Source: Clostridia bacterium | GTDB lineage: Bacteria > Bacillota > Clostridia > Oscillospirales > CAG-272 | Reading direction: 5' to 3' | Assembly (NCBI GenBank): GCA_017453365.1 | Contig: JAFTKH010000035.1 | Span: forward strand, 1-50,941 | DNA: 50,941 bases | Shown here: piece by piece, positions 42,061 through 50,811 of the stretch | How positions within the stretch are numbered: position 1 is the first letter of the stretch | Layout of the letters: every line of letters starts with the position of its first letter | Notes under the pieces: generated by a model | The model's input: the letters and a program-made list of their open reading frames with translations, nothing else | Told to the model about the DNA's origin: nothing | Database searches by the model: none | Translations under genes and position numbers: made by a program

Positions 42061-44281
42061 GGTTATCTCCTCTCTCCTTCATTCGTTTGATACGGTCTGT
42101 AATGATCTTGGGAACCTCTACCTTCGGCGCATCGGGATGAAGCAGCCACGTAGCAGCATAGTGCGTGGGAGAAACTTCAAACATAGGAGGCTGCATTTCA
42201 TAGTCAATCTCCATAGCGTACTTGTTTCTGTCAGCAAATGCATCGCCAACCGGCGGATATATCATATTCGGGGGAGTGCCCGGAATAGCATCGAGCTTCT
42301 CCTTGGTATCAAGGTCGGGCATCGACGAAAGCAGTGCCCAGGTATAGGGATGTCTCGGATCGTAGAAAATATCCTCGGCCGTACCCATCTCAACTATCTT
42401 ACCCGCATACATAACCGCAATTCTATCAGCCATATTAGCAACGACACCGAGGTCGTGTGTGATGAATATTATAGAAAGGTTATGTTCGTGCTTGAGTCGA
42501 TTGATCAATTCAAGGATTTGCGCCTGAATAGTAACGTCGAGTGCAGTCGTAGGCTCGTCACAAATAAGAATATCCGGATTCGCAGACAATGCAATTGCAA
42601 TTACAATACGCTGACGCATTCCTCCCGAGAATTCAAAGGGATACTGCTTAAAACGTATTCTGGCATCGGGAATACCGACCTCATCCATAAGCTTTATAGC
42701 CTTTTCTTTTGCTATACGCTTGGTGAGTACATCAACAACCTGTGCAGCCTTTTCCTTAAGATAATCAATGATTTCAAGGCAACGCTTATCGAGATCAACA
42801 TATTCTGCCTGTTCAATATCCGCTTTAAATTTATTTATTACGCGGTTGAGGACGGAAACGATAGCTTCAATCTGTGTCTCGGGCTCGATAATAGACTTGG
42901 GAATGACCTTCCAGTCAACGTGCTTACCTTTAGCAATCAAGGCATCTCTTTTTGCAGTCTGACGAGCAAAGCGAGCCTCTTCCTTCTGATTGTTTCTAAT
43001 ATAGAAGAAGAACTTTCTTACTTCTCTTTCGAAAGCACCGCCGAACGTATATGCTATGTTATCCTTATGAACGTCCAAAAGATCAATAGAAGAGCGAACG
43101 GCCGCGTTAAGCTCCTTGGATAATGTCAAAGCCTCTGCCTGTGTGAAATTACCGGCTCTGAAGAAGGATATGGCGTTTTCGAGTGCATCGATAGCATTCT
43201 TCTTGTTTTTGAGCGTTTTGTTGATTGAATACTGAACAGCGATTTTTTCAAGGTCAATAAACGATGTCATAAAGTCTTCAGTAATGAAGTTGTATGCCAA
43301 TTCGTTCGCCTCGTCTGCGGACATTTTGCTAAGGTCGGCTTGAGGATTCTTATACACGTAGTAACCTATTCTGAAGAAATTGTACTGCGGCTCTGCGAGC
43401 ATCTCGCGTACGGTTTCGGTAATTTTCTTCAAAGTGTTAACAGTTGCTTCCTCTGCCTTTGTCCTTTTAGTAGATATTCCAACAAGCTTCTTTGCCGAGT
43501 TTACAAGAGAAACCTTGGATTTTTCAACACGTATTACTTCATCAAGCGATGCTATATGCGCCTTCAATGCATCTTCGTGCCTGGAAACAAAGTATTTGTT
43601 ATCAATTTCTTTGATTTTACGGCTCAAAAGCTTAATGGTTGCAACAACGTCGACTTCCTGATTTTTCTCCGTGAGGAAAACAAAATCCTCAACAATCGAT
43701 ATAAATTCCTCGGCCGCTGTTCTCGCGATATTATAACTGTTTTCAAGCTTATTTCCTTGAATGCTGAAATTGTCGAAGGTTTTTATAAATTCGTCAATTT
43801 CTTGCAAAGAAACTTTCGCGTTTCCTGTTTCTTTAACAGCCTGTTTTATCATATTGGACAAGGTCGCAAGTGTCGTGTTAAAGGTTAAACGACCTTCCTT
43901 GCGGTTGGCCTTGTTCTTTAAAAGCATAGCCTCCGTAATCTGCTTTCCTATACGCATAATAGGGTTAAGGGAAGATAGCGGATCCTGGAAGATCATCGCT
44001 ATTTTATCTCCGCGGAGCTTATGCATTTCCTCTTCCGGAATACGTGCAAGGTCCTGGCTTTCATAAAGAATCTCTCCGCCCTCATGAATAGCATTTACCG
44101 CGGAAATTCCTATAATTGCCTTTGACGTAACAGACTTTCCGGAACCGGATTCTCCTACAATCGCCAGAGTTTCTCCCTTATAAAGGTCGAAGGAAATGTC
44201 ACGCACCGCCTGAACCTTTCCCGCATCCGTACGGAAGGAGATCTTTAAATCTTTGACTGATAATTTAATTTCTTTATTCAT
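42050..44281 (-). CDS. oppD: Oligopeptide ABC transporter ATPase, OppD-like, with a ~395-residue insertion
   Basis: This 743-residue ATPase is more than twice the usual size. Residues 1-127 are a normal OppD start (Walker A GESGSGKS 43-50, Q-loop Gln99, NPIMRIGKQITEAML). Residues 523-743 are a normal OppD end (EKAIKLMDEVGIPDARIRF, signature FSGGMRQR 551-558, Walker B ILICDEP, His609, HPYTWALLSSMPDL). Between them lie about 395 mostly helical, lysine/glutamate-rich residues with no family I recognise and no stop, frameshift or intein-like ends. In the C-terminal domain the cysteines of the usual GCxFxPRC pattern are replaced (GDAFADRNKYAM). GGAGG lies eight bases before the ATG. The codon use looks like the neighbours. 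Confidence 0.92.
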   Translation of the reverse strand: MNKEIKLSVKDLKISFRTDAGKVQAVRDISFDLYKGETLAIVGESGSGKSVTSKAIIGISAVNAIHEGGEILYESQDLARIPEEEMHKLRGDKIAMIFQDPLSSLNPIMRIGKQITEAMLLKNKANRKEGRLTFNTTLATLSNMIKQAVKETGNAKVSLQEIDEFIKTFDNFSIQGNKLENSYNIARTAAEEFISIVEDFVFLTEKNQEVDVVATIKLLSRKIKEIDNKYFVSRHEDALKAHIASLDEVIRVEKSKVSLVNSAKKLVGISTKRTKAEEATVNTLKKITETVREMLAEPQYNFFRIGYYVYKNPQADLSKMSADEANELAYNFITEDFMTSFIDLEKIAVQYSINKTLKNKKNAIDALENAISFFRAGNFTQAEALTLSKELNAAVRSSIDLLDVHKDNIAYTFGGAFEREVRKFFFYIRNNQKEEARFARQTAKRDALIAKGKHVDWKVIPKSIIEPETQIEAIVSVLNRVINKFKADIEQAEYVDLDKRCLEIIDYLKEKAAQVVDVLTKRIAKEKAIKLMDEVGIPDARIRFKQYPFEFSGGMRQRIVIAIALSANPDILICDEPTTALDVTIQAQILELINRLKHEHNLSIIFITHDLGVVANMADRIAVMYAGKIVEMGTAEDIFYDPRHPYTWALLSSMPDLDTKEKLDAIPGTPPNMIYPPVGDAFADRNKYAMEIDYEMQPPMFEVSPTHYAATWLLHPDAPKVEVPKIITDRIKRMKERGDNHGK

Positions 44282-44284
44282 TGC

Positions 44285-45874
44285 TTAATCCTCCGAACCT
44301 CTGAGTGAAGGGTTAAATGCATCACGCAAACCGTTGCCGAAGAGGTTAAAGCTGAGCATTAACAGAACCAAGAATAAGCAGGGGAACAGTGCCACAAATC
44401 CGGCGCCTGCCATAATAGACTTTTGACCGGCGGCAATCAGCGTACCGACACTCGTAGTCTTTCCCGCTTCAAGGTTAATAATGCCAAGATAAGATAGGCT
44501 TGTCTCCGAGTAAATCATCGCAGGAATTACCAGCGCAACGCTTGTTACAATTGTGCCCAGACCGTTCGGGAGAATATGCTTAAACATAATTCTCCAGTCA
44601 CTCGCACCGAGTGTCCTTGCAGCCAAAACGTATTCCTGGTTTTTAAAACGGTAGAACTGCATACGTGTAGTTCCCGCCATACCTATCCAACCTGTCAGGA
44701 AGAAGGAGATGAACAGAACAAGAGCCTGGGTTGACGTTCCCATATGATATTTGAGAAGTGTAATAACAATCATAGTAGGAACCGAACCCAAAATCTCGGA
44801 AAACCTCTCCATAAACAGGTCGGTCTTACCTCCGAAGTATCCTGCAATTGAACCCCAGATAACACCTACTATGAAATTCACGACCGCAACTATAGTTGCA
44901 AAAACGAACGAGAATCTTGCACCGTATGCAAGGCACGCAAATATGTCCTTACCGGTGTCAGTCGTACCGAAAATGAAGAGAGGTTCTTCAATGCCGTCCT
45001 TCTTTACCTGAGTATGCTCATAGATATAGTATTCGTAGTTGAGAGCGCGTACTTCAACGATTCCGTCACCGACAACCGTTCCGTAAGAATAGAAGTACTG
45101 CGTGCCGTTTTCGGTGAAGCCGTTTTGCCCCTCAATTCTCGTGGAGTTGTAGGGAGCTATGAGAGGACTGGTGGTATCCGCGGCATGCTTTTGATAGTTG
45201 GGTATGATATTGCCGTTAAAATCAAGCTTGGGGCGAATAGTTGCAGCACTCGGGTTATCCATCTTGTAGTAGATATTGGCATCGTCCTTGTTCTTGGGAA
45301 GCATAGTATTTCTTATCGCTTTGTCAACAACGGGATAAAGAACCTGCTTGCCGGTTTCATTCTGGTAACGCTGAATATCCTCGTATTCTGCGAAAGAAAT
45401 GGTTTTGTATTTACCGAAGCCCGTGGTGTAATAGGTGTCAAAACGGTAGGTGTAATTCGAGCCGTCGTCACTCACCTCGTACTCGCCGCCCATAATTACG
45501 TCAACGCCTATCTCCTGTCCGAGCGCCAAATCCTTAAGGTAACCCAAACGGTTGGTGTTCTTGGTTTTGCCACCGTCCCAAAAACCGATTCCAAGATCTG
45601 CGAACAGTTCTAATTTCGGGCTTACGTACGCAAAACGCTGGTCGTAGTAAACGGGAGTGAACGGGGTGAAAAGCGGAGCGATAATAGCGAAAACTATGAG
45701 TAAGCTAACTATGATTCCGCCGACAACCGCGCCCTTATTCTTGCAAAAGCGTCTGAAAGCGCCCTGGAAGTAACTGACAGGCTTTGTATCAAATTTATTA
45801 TCGTGATACAAATCGTTTCGTTTTGCGAATGTGAACTTTTCTTTGGGGATATTATTGATATTATTCATTTCCAT
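44285..45874 (-). CDS. oppC: Oligopeptide ABC transporter permease, OppC-like, with an extracytoplasmic insertion
   Basis: This 529-residue permease is far longer than the usual 300. An N-terminal cytoplasmic part (1-48) and helix 1 (50-70) are followed by about 230 residues on the outer face (71-298), rich in Tyr, Asn and Asp. The classical OppC continuation then resumes at FGTTDTGKDIF (302-312), five further helices follow, and the ATPase-contacting EAA loop is AARTLGASDWRIMFKHILPN (418-437). The inserted region has no fold I recognise. It might shape the docking site for the very large binding protein. It starts 2 nt after the oppB-like stop. Confidence 0.92.
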   Translation of the reverse strand: MEMNNINNIPKEKFTFAKRNDLYHDNKFDTKPVSYFQGAFRRFCKNKGAVVGGIIVSLLIVFAIIAPLFTPFTPVYYDQRFAYVSPKLELFADLGIGFWDGGKTKNTNRLGYLKDLALGQEIGVDVIMGGEYEVSDDGSNYTYRFDTYYTTGFGKYKTISFAEYEDIQRYQNETGKQVLYPVVDKAIRNTMLPKNKDDANIYYKMDNPSAATIRPKLDFNGNIIPNYQKHAADTTSPLIAPYNSTRIEGQNGFTENGTQYFYSYGTVVGDGIVEVRALNYEYYIYEHTQVKKDGIEEPLFIFGTTDTGKDIFACLAYGARFSFVFATIVAVVNFIVGVIWGSIAGYFGGKTDLFMERFSEILGSVPTMIVITLLKYHMGTSTQALVLFISFFLTGWIGMAGTTRMQFYRFKNQEYVLAARTLGASDWRIMFKHILPNGLGTIVTSVALVIPAMIYSETSLSYLGIINLEAGKTTSVGTLIAAGQKSIMAGAGFVALFPCLFLVLLMLSFNLFGNGLRDAFNPSLRGSED

Positions 45875-45876
45875 AG

Positions 45877-46884
45877 TTATTTAGCCCCCATTCTAATTCT
45901 CGGATCAATGAAGCCGTAGCTGATATCTATAACTATGCTCGCAACTAAGCTAACCAAGGTATAGAAGCCGGACAGAAGCATAAAGAAATCGTAATCCTGG
46001 AACGTGATAGAATTCAGGTACAGTCCGCCGACACCGTTTATTCCAAACATTCTCTCGATAATAAGCGAGCCGGAAAGCACGGAAACGAATTCACTCAAAA
46101 TGGACGGGAATATAACGACCATGGAATTACGAAGTGCGTGACGGAAGATTGCCTGCCTTTTGGTTAAGCCCTTAGTTCTTGCAAGGAGCATAAACTCGCC
46201 GGTTAACACCTCGGAAAGCTCCGCGCGCGTGTAACGCGCATATCCTACGATAGAGCCAAGACAAAGTGCAAATACGGCAGGAAGCATTGAATGGAATACT
46301 TCCCAGGAAAAATATTGGTCGCTTGTTGACATTCTTATCGGGAACCAGCCAAGCTTAAAGCAGAACACGTACTGAATCATAAGCGCAAGAACTATCGAGG
46401 GAACGGATATAAGCAGCATTATAAACACGTTTATAACCTGATCCTGCCATTTGTTCTTCTTGAGCGCAGCGATAATACCGAGGCCGAGACCTATCGGTAC
46501 ACCGATTAAAGTCGAATAGATGTTAATAAGAATTGTAGGCGGAAGGTGGGTGACAAAAACCTCCCATACGGGCATATTGAGATATTCACCGTAGGTAGTC
46601 GCAATACCGAAGTCGCCCTGCGTTATTATCCTTTTGATATAATTTCCATACTGAAGAAGTATCGGAACTCTATCGTAGGTATAAACTCCGTTCGCCCCCT
46701 CCTTTACGTTAGTAATCCATCCTCGTCCCTCGAGGGTGGCCATAACTATCTTGGGGTCTTGTCCGGGAAGAATGTTAGTGGGAATCGGCAGAAGCTTGAT
46801 AAGCACAAAACACATCGTAAAAATGATGAGAAATGTGAGGAGCATCAAGCCCAGACGTTTCGTCACATATTTAAACATATACAT
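45877..46884 (-). CDS. oppB: Oligopeptide ABC transporter permease, OppB-like
   Basis: This 335-residue permease has six predicted helices, of near-normal length. Helix 1 starts KYVTKRLGLMLLTFLIIFTM. The ALLVPLIL-type core is seen in LPPTILINIYSTLIGVPIGL, and the EAA loop is LARTKGLTKRQAIFRHALRN, with FGINGVGGLYLNSI near the end. Between helix 1 and the core, residues 35-100 form an extracytoplasmic loop slightly longer than usual. GGAG lies eight bases before the ATG. It is separated from oppA by 524 bp holding a terminator-like hairpin and a palindromic element, which suggests that oppA is made in excess over the membrane parts. Confidence 0.94.
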   Translation of the reverse strand: MYMFKYVTKRLGLMLLTFLIIFTMCFVLIKLLPIPTNILPGQDPKIVMATLEGRGWITNVKEGANGVYTYDRVPILLQYGNYIKRIITQGDFGIATTYGEYLNMPVWEVFVTHLPPTILINIYSTLIGVPIGLGLGIIAALKKNKWQDQVINVFIMLLISVPSIVLALMIQYVFCFKLGWFPIRMSTSDQYFSWEVFHSMLPAVFALCLGSIVGYARYTRAELSEVLTGEFMLLARTKGLTKRQAIFRHALRNSMVVIFPSILSEFVSVLSGSLIIERMFGINGVGGLYLNSITFQDYDFFMLLSGFYTLVSLVASIVIDISYGFIDPRIRMGAK

Positions 46885-46999
46885 AGGTCTTTCTCCTCTG
46901 TTCTTGTTGTTTTCAAAGTTAACTTAGCAAAAGCGATAAGTATCCAAGGCGCTGAAAACTCAGGATTCAAAGCGAGCTCGAATTATTCGCTCTTGCAGA

Positions 47000-47090
47000 G
47001 CCGTAAGAGAGACGAGCACATAAGCAATGCGGTGATAAAATATATTGTCTTCCGTAGCGTTAAACCTTATGTGTTCGACTCTCTTACGGC
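47000..47090. repeat. Palindromic intergenic element, copy 2
   Basis: The 25-bp arms (47000-47024 and 47066-47090), starting GCCGTAAGAGAG and ending CTCTCTTACGGC, pair with one mismatch and one G-U. They enclose a 41-nt apex containing TATTGTCTTCCG. The same ordered words occur at 9443-9590. Confidence 0.7.
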
Positions 47091-47338
47091 TGATGCCGGG
47101 CCTCAAAATTCATCCGTGCGGCCCACTCGCACCAAAACATGCATATATAAAAACAACCGGTTAAACGGTTATTTAATTTTCAATCAAAAATTTTTTATTT
47201 GTCTTTGGTTAACTGATATCGATAGCTAACTTATTCTATAAGAGCTATTTTATTCTGATTTTTATACTTTAAGCTAAATATTTACCGTTTATACTAAAAA
47301 AATACTTTACTACTACTGATATATAAATACACAAATCA

Positions 47339-47363
47339 GCGGTGAGCATTTTAGGCTCACCGC
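47339..47363 (-). terminator. Terminator or attenuator after oppA
   Basis: A perfect 9-bp stem (GCGGTGAGC and GCTCACCGC) with a 7-nt loop is followed on the minus strand by TGATTTGTGTATTT. The weak T-run fits partial termination between oppA and oppB. Confidence 0.7.
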
Positions 47364-47408
47364 CGTTTGCTTTATACTAAATCATCTTAACTGATTAGCC
47401 GCTCGGAA

Positions 47409-49946
47409 TTATTCGGACTTTTTGTATTCGGTCGAAAGGTCGTTGTTATTAGCCTGAACGAATGCAGCCCATTCAGCATCAGTATAATTAACTTCCATAT
47501 ATCTGATACCGCCGAAGCCCATGAACACGTTCTCTACGTCAGAGAAATAAGAGAACTTAGCACCAAGGAAGGAACCGCCGCTCTCCGAAATAAGCATTAC
47601 GGAACGGCTCTCCTTAAGAACGAGTTCTTCAAGAGCAGAGAGGATAGCAAGTCTAGCCTCTGCGGGAGCATAACCTGCGCCCCAGTTGTAGGTCTTAGCC
47701 TGATTCTCGCTTGCTGCAAGGCCATTGAGGCAGTAGTACCAGTTCTGAACGCTCATAGTGATGGTCTCACCCGCGCCCTCGTAGTCGCCTGCGGGGAGTG
47801 TAAGGGTCATATCTATGACGGAGGTATCCCAATACATATGATAGTTGAGATCATCGTCGGGGTTTACAAACGCACCAACGATATCGAAGGGGTTAAAGGG
47901 GTTACCAGAGAAGCCGTAACCGAAGCCGATCTGAGTATCGCCGGCACGGAACGCCTCTGCCCACTGAGCGCCTGCGGACGCGTCAAATACAACCTTAACC
48001 TTGCCTTGAAGAGCAGTGCCTTCTACAAGTCCGTCAATGACGCCCTGGAGATATTCAGCACGGAATCTCTGCTTAGCGTTATCTACTGAAGAACCGTAAA
48101 TAAGAGTGATGTCCTTAGTTGCATCGTAGCCGTAGGTTTCGGGATTAGCAGTAAGGATTGCGATAGCTTCAGCCATCTTCTGCTTAGCGAGAGTGGGGTT
48201 GTAGCCGGTGAGAACTCCGTAAGCCTCGTCAAGAGTGAGGTTGGTAAGAGTGCCCGAAGACCACTTGCCGTCTGCGCCCTCGGTAAAGCCGTAAGCGCGG
48301 AGGATACCCTCCTTAGCCTGTACGGTGTTACGGTACTGACCGCCGTCCTCGAGTGTAGGCGAGTTTTCAATGTCGTAATAGTACGCAGGGTTCAGAAGGC
48401 CGAAGCAAGGAGTAGCCGTGCCGGGCCAAATCTTCTCAACGATGTCGCTTCTGTTAAGACCAAGGTTGAGAGCATGTCTGAATTCCTGAATAGCAAGAAT
48501 ACCGTTATTGTTATCGCTCTCCTTAAGAACGTTAAGGTTGCTGTAGAGCTGCATACCGAACGTTCCGGTAGCGGTAGTAGTATATACAACGTACTTGGAA
48601 TCGATGTAGTCTGCTGCGTTTTCGGTAGCAAGAGTAGCATCATCGTAAGTACCGTTCAAGAATCCCATCCACTGAGTGGACCATTCTTCGTCCTTAACGC
48701 AGTAGATAGAAGAAATGTTGTACTGGTTAGCATACTGATCCATATTCCAACCGTACCAGTTCTCGTTCTTAACGAGCTTGTAGTGAGAGCCTGCCTCAAA
48801 CTCTGCAAGCTTGTAGGGACCCCAGCTTGCGGTAGTAGCAAGAGAAGAATTGTAGTTAGTGGTCCAAAGGGTTGCACCGTCAGCGGGAGCCTTCTTCGAA
48901 GCCTCATACTTTTCCTGGTGTACAAGAGGAAGGCTTGCCATATAGTAAGCAGCCTGGTAGGAAAGGTCGCCGTCCTCGTTAAGAAGAGCGTACGCTACGT
49001 CAAGGCAGACAACGATGGAATATTCACCGTCAGCGTAAATACCAACGTCTTCCCAAGCTACGTTACGGATGGTGTTCGTAACGTAAACAGCAGCATACTG
49101 TGCGTAAGCTGCGCCTACCTCAACGTATCCGCCGTACATAGCATAAAGATCTGCACCGGAAATAGGATCGGGCTGGCCTTCATATACACCGGTATAAACG
49201 GTCTCGTCGTCAATAGCAAGCCACTGAGGACAGGAGTTGCCGTTTGCATCAACGTAAGTAGAATCTGTGCCCCAGAAGAACTGGGAATCAATGTAAACCT
49301 TCGCGCCTGCGTTAACAGCAGCAGCTATGCTTTCATAGCCCTGGCCTGCAACAGACTCGTAAGTACCCTCCTGATTCTGGAAGAAGTAGCCTCTGGCATT
49401 CTTCATTCTGAGAGTATCGTAGTAGGTGTTAGCGCGGAAGTTCATGAAGGCGGGGTCAAGCTGCTGCTTCATAGAATATACGAAGTCTTCTGCCTTGATG
49501 GCTGTGCCGTCATCCCACTTCAAATCCTTACGAAGAGTGATTTTCCAAGCGTAACCTCCCTCTTCCTTCTGAGCGTCGGTGTATCCCCACTTAGCATCAA
49601 CCTTAGAGGTAACGTCCTCAAGCTTGGTCGCTGCAGAGAAATTGGTGGTATATGCACCCTCTACTATAGCTTCCTTGTTGATAGTACCGTCGCTGTTGAA
49701 CTTATCATCATTCTCGAACTTATAGTCATAGTCAAAGAACGAAGAACCGATGTAACTCATAATCTGAGTGTCATTATTATCGGCATAAGTAAGTTCGTTC
49801 CAGTTACTGGGCATAGTTGCTGTAGTGGTGTTGTACTGAGCCTCTTTGAGGTCTGCATCGGGAACGCCTCCGCAGCTTGCAAGTGCAAGTGCTACCATCA
49901 CCAAACACAAAACTAACGCAATAACTGAATTGAGTTTCTTGTTCAT
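47409..49946 (-). CDS. oppA: Oligopeptide ABC transporter substrate-binding lipoprotein
   Basis: This 845-residue exported protein has a signal peptide ending in a lipobox (LASC, Cys25), so it is tethered to the outer face of the membrane. The type-5 solute-binding fold is clear from WKITLRKDLKWDDGTAIKAE and DFVYSMKQQLDP near residue 150 and from IQEFRHALNLGLNRSDIVEKI, the usual helix after the hinge. Family members are commonly 500-600 residues; the extra length is spread through tyrosine- and alanine-rich segments (about 190-320). It should capture peptides for the adjacent permease. GGAG lies nine bases before the ATG. A leader of about 400 nt with five perfect palindromes precedes it. Confidence 0.94.
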   Translation of the reverse strand: MNKKLNSVIALVLCLVMVALALASCGGVPDADLKEAQYNTTTATMPSNWNELTYADNNDTQIMSYIGSSFFDYDYKFENDDKFNSDGTINKEAIVEGAYTTNFSAATKLEDVTSKVDAKWGYTDAQKEEGGYAWKITLRKDLKWDDGTAIKAEDFVYSMKQQLDPAFMNFRANTYYDTLRMKNARGYFFQNQEGTYESVAGQGYESIAAAVNAGAKVYIDSQFFWGTDSTYVDANGNSCPQWLAIDDETVYTGVYEGQPDPISGADLYAMYGGYVEVGAAYAQYAAVYVTNTIRNVAWEDVGIYADGEYSIVVCLDVAYALLNEDGDLSYQAAYYMASLPLVHQEKYEASKKAPADGATLWTTNYNSSLATTASWGPYKLAEFEAGSHYKLVKNENWYGWNMDQYANQYNISSIYCVKDEEWSTQWMGFLNGTYDDATLATENAADYIDSKYVVYTTTATGTFGMQLYSNLNVLKESDNNNGILAIQEFRHALNLGLNRSDIVEKIWPGTATPCFGLLNPAYYYDIENSPTLEDGGQYRNTVQAKEGILRAYGFTEGADGKWSSGTLTNLTLDEAYGVLTGYNPTLAKQKMAEAIAILTANPETYGYDATKDITLIYGSSVDNAKQRFRAEYLQGVIDGLVEGTALQGKVKVVFDASAGAQWAEAFRAGDTQIGFGYGFSGNPFNPFDIVGAFVNPDDDLNYHMYWDTSVIDMTLTLPAGDYEGAGETITMSVQNWYYCLNGLAASENQAKTYNWGAGYAPAEARLAILSALEELVLKESRSVMLISESGGSFLGAKFSYFSDVENVFMGFGGIRYMEVNYTDAEWAAFVQANNNDLSTEYKKSE

Positions 49947-50020
49947 AACGTTTTTCTCCTTTTATGAAATTATTGTTTTTATAGAGAGCCTTTCGGCACT
50001 GTATAAACGTATGTAAATGG

Positions 50021-50255
50021 GCTTCACACTCCCGTGTGAAGCTCTGCGGAAAAGCTTTCCGCAGACGAAAGTCTTACGACTTTCCATTTCCCGAGTGAGC
50101 AGAGAGAACAGTGCTCGTCCAAACAGTAAATTAATTACCGCTGTTTCCGGGTTTTACTGTAAAGAGGAAATAAACCCTGCCGTAATAAAAGTGTTATAGA
50201 ATAACATTTCCGCCGCGACGCGTCGCGGCGGAATGGAAAAACCGCGGTTTTTCCA
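50021..50255 (-). promoter_or_regulatory. oppA leader with five perfect inverted repeats
   Basis: Two clusters of abutting stems occur in the leader. Cluster one: GCTTCACAC (50021-50042, TCCC loop), TCTGCGGAAA (50043-50065, AGC loop) and GAAAGTC (50067-50084, TTAC loop). Cluster two: loopless palindromes with half-sites TTCCGCCGCGACG (50208-50233) and TGGAAAAACCG (50234-50255). None is followed by a clear T-run on the minus strand, so they look like leader structure rather than simple terminators. Confidence 0.75.
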
Positions 50256-50357
50256 CGCTCCATAAGGCTATATTCAATTTAGCTTGCGAAAAATAAAATA
50301 CATACACAGTCGAAATGTTTGTTTTTTACGAACGTAGCACCTCGGCAAACGTACCTT

Positions 50358-50386
50358 ATTATATAATAACGTTAATAATTTGTCAA
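50358..50386 (-). promoter_or_regulatory. Consensus promoter of the opp operon
   Basis: TTGACA (50386-50381) and TATAAT (50363-50358), with exactly 17 bp between them, match the sigma-A consensus fully. The transcript should start near 50351, giving a leader of about 400 nt. Confidence 0.88.
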
Positions 50387-50602
50387 CAAAAGAGGGTATG
50401 AAATTTACTAATATCCTAACTCTATTATTTAATTTATTCGTGTTTTTTCTATTATTAGCGTATAAAAGTACAAATAGGCAGAAAAAAACGACAAAAATGA
50501 GGTCAGTGCAAAATAGATTTCATATCATCAAAGCAAACTTTGGAGTGTTGCTTAAAAGAGGCAGACACTCACTACCGCGCCCCTCCGAGCCCCTCTCGTC
50601 TA
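50387..50602. other. AT-rich gap with nothing recognisable
   Basis: No coding frame, RNA gene or strong structure was seen between the opp promoter and the first tRNA-side terminator copy. Confidence 0.5.
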
Positions 50603-50629
50603 AAAAAAGCACCGCATGGGTGCTCTTTT
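50603..50629 (-). terminator. Terminator, upstream copy of a 27-nt direct repeat
   Basis: An AGCACC/GGTGCT stem with a CATGC loop is followed on the minus strand by a run of seven T. The same 27 nt recur at 50781-50807, and similarity extends leftward over GAGCCCCT and CGTC. Confidence 0.75.
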
Positions 50630-50650
50630 GGTTTGTAAGCGTGATTAAAC

Positions 50651-50767
50651 AACAGAATTTCTTCGTGAAATTCTGTTATATAAAAGAGCTCATGCTCTTT
50701 TACCGCCTCGGCGCTTCGTGCGCCTCGGCTTCGGGGCTCTACGCCGCTTTATTGCGGCTGGAGCCCC
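50651..50767. repeat. Four consecutive stem-loops between the terminator copies
   Basis: The stems are AACAGAATTTC (50651-50677), AAAAGAGC (50682-50701), GGCGC (50710-50724) and GGGGCTC with an inner CCGC/GCGG (50733-50767), all perfect, with short loops. No gene is visible here. Confidence 0.6.
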
Positions 50768-50780
50768 TACCGTCCAAAAG

Positions 50781-50807
50781 AAAAAAGCACCGCATGGGTG
50801 CTCTTTT
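50781..50807 (-). terminator. Terminator of the tRNA-Phe/tRNA-Gly transcript
   Basis: The same AGCACC/GGTGCT hairpin lies directly after the tRNA-Gly CCA end, with TTTTT following on the minus strand. Confidence 0.82.
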
Positions 50808-50811
50808 CTTT

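Larger units (their letters stand above)
46885..47408. other. Gene-free gap between oppA and oppB
   Basis: This 524-bp stretch is AT-rich between 47150 and 47340 and holds the palindromic element at 47000-47090 and the hairpin at 47339-47363. I found no convincing promoter for oppB, so readthrough from oppA is the simplest view. Confidence 0.6.

Noticed and set aside
41885..43123. 412-codon open frame on the plus strand
   Set aside because: It is antisense to the OppF/OppD junction and to part of the OppD insertion. The opposite strand reads through the insertion without a break.
48474..49916. 480-codon open frame on the plus strand
   Set aside because: It is antisense to oppA, with no ribosome binding site or known motif. 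The lipoprotein on the other strand is unmistakable.
50021..50807. CRISPR array suspected from the repeated hairpins
   Set aside because: The stems differ from one another in sequence and have no regular spacers; only one 27-nt unit is truly repeated.
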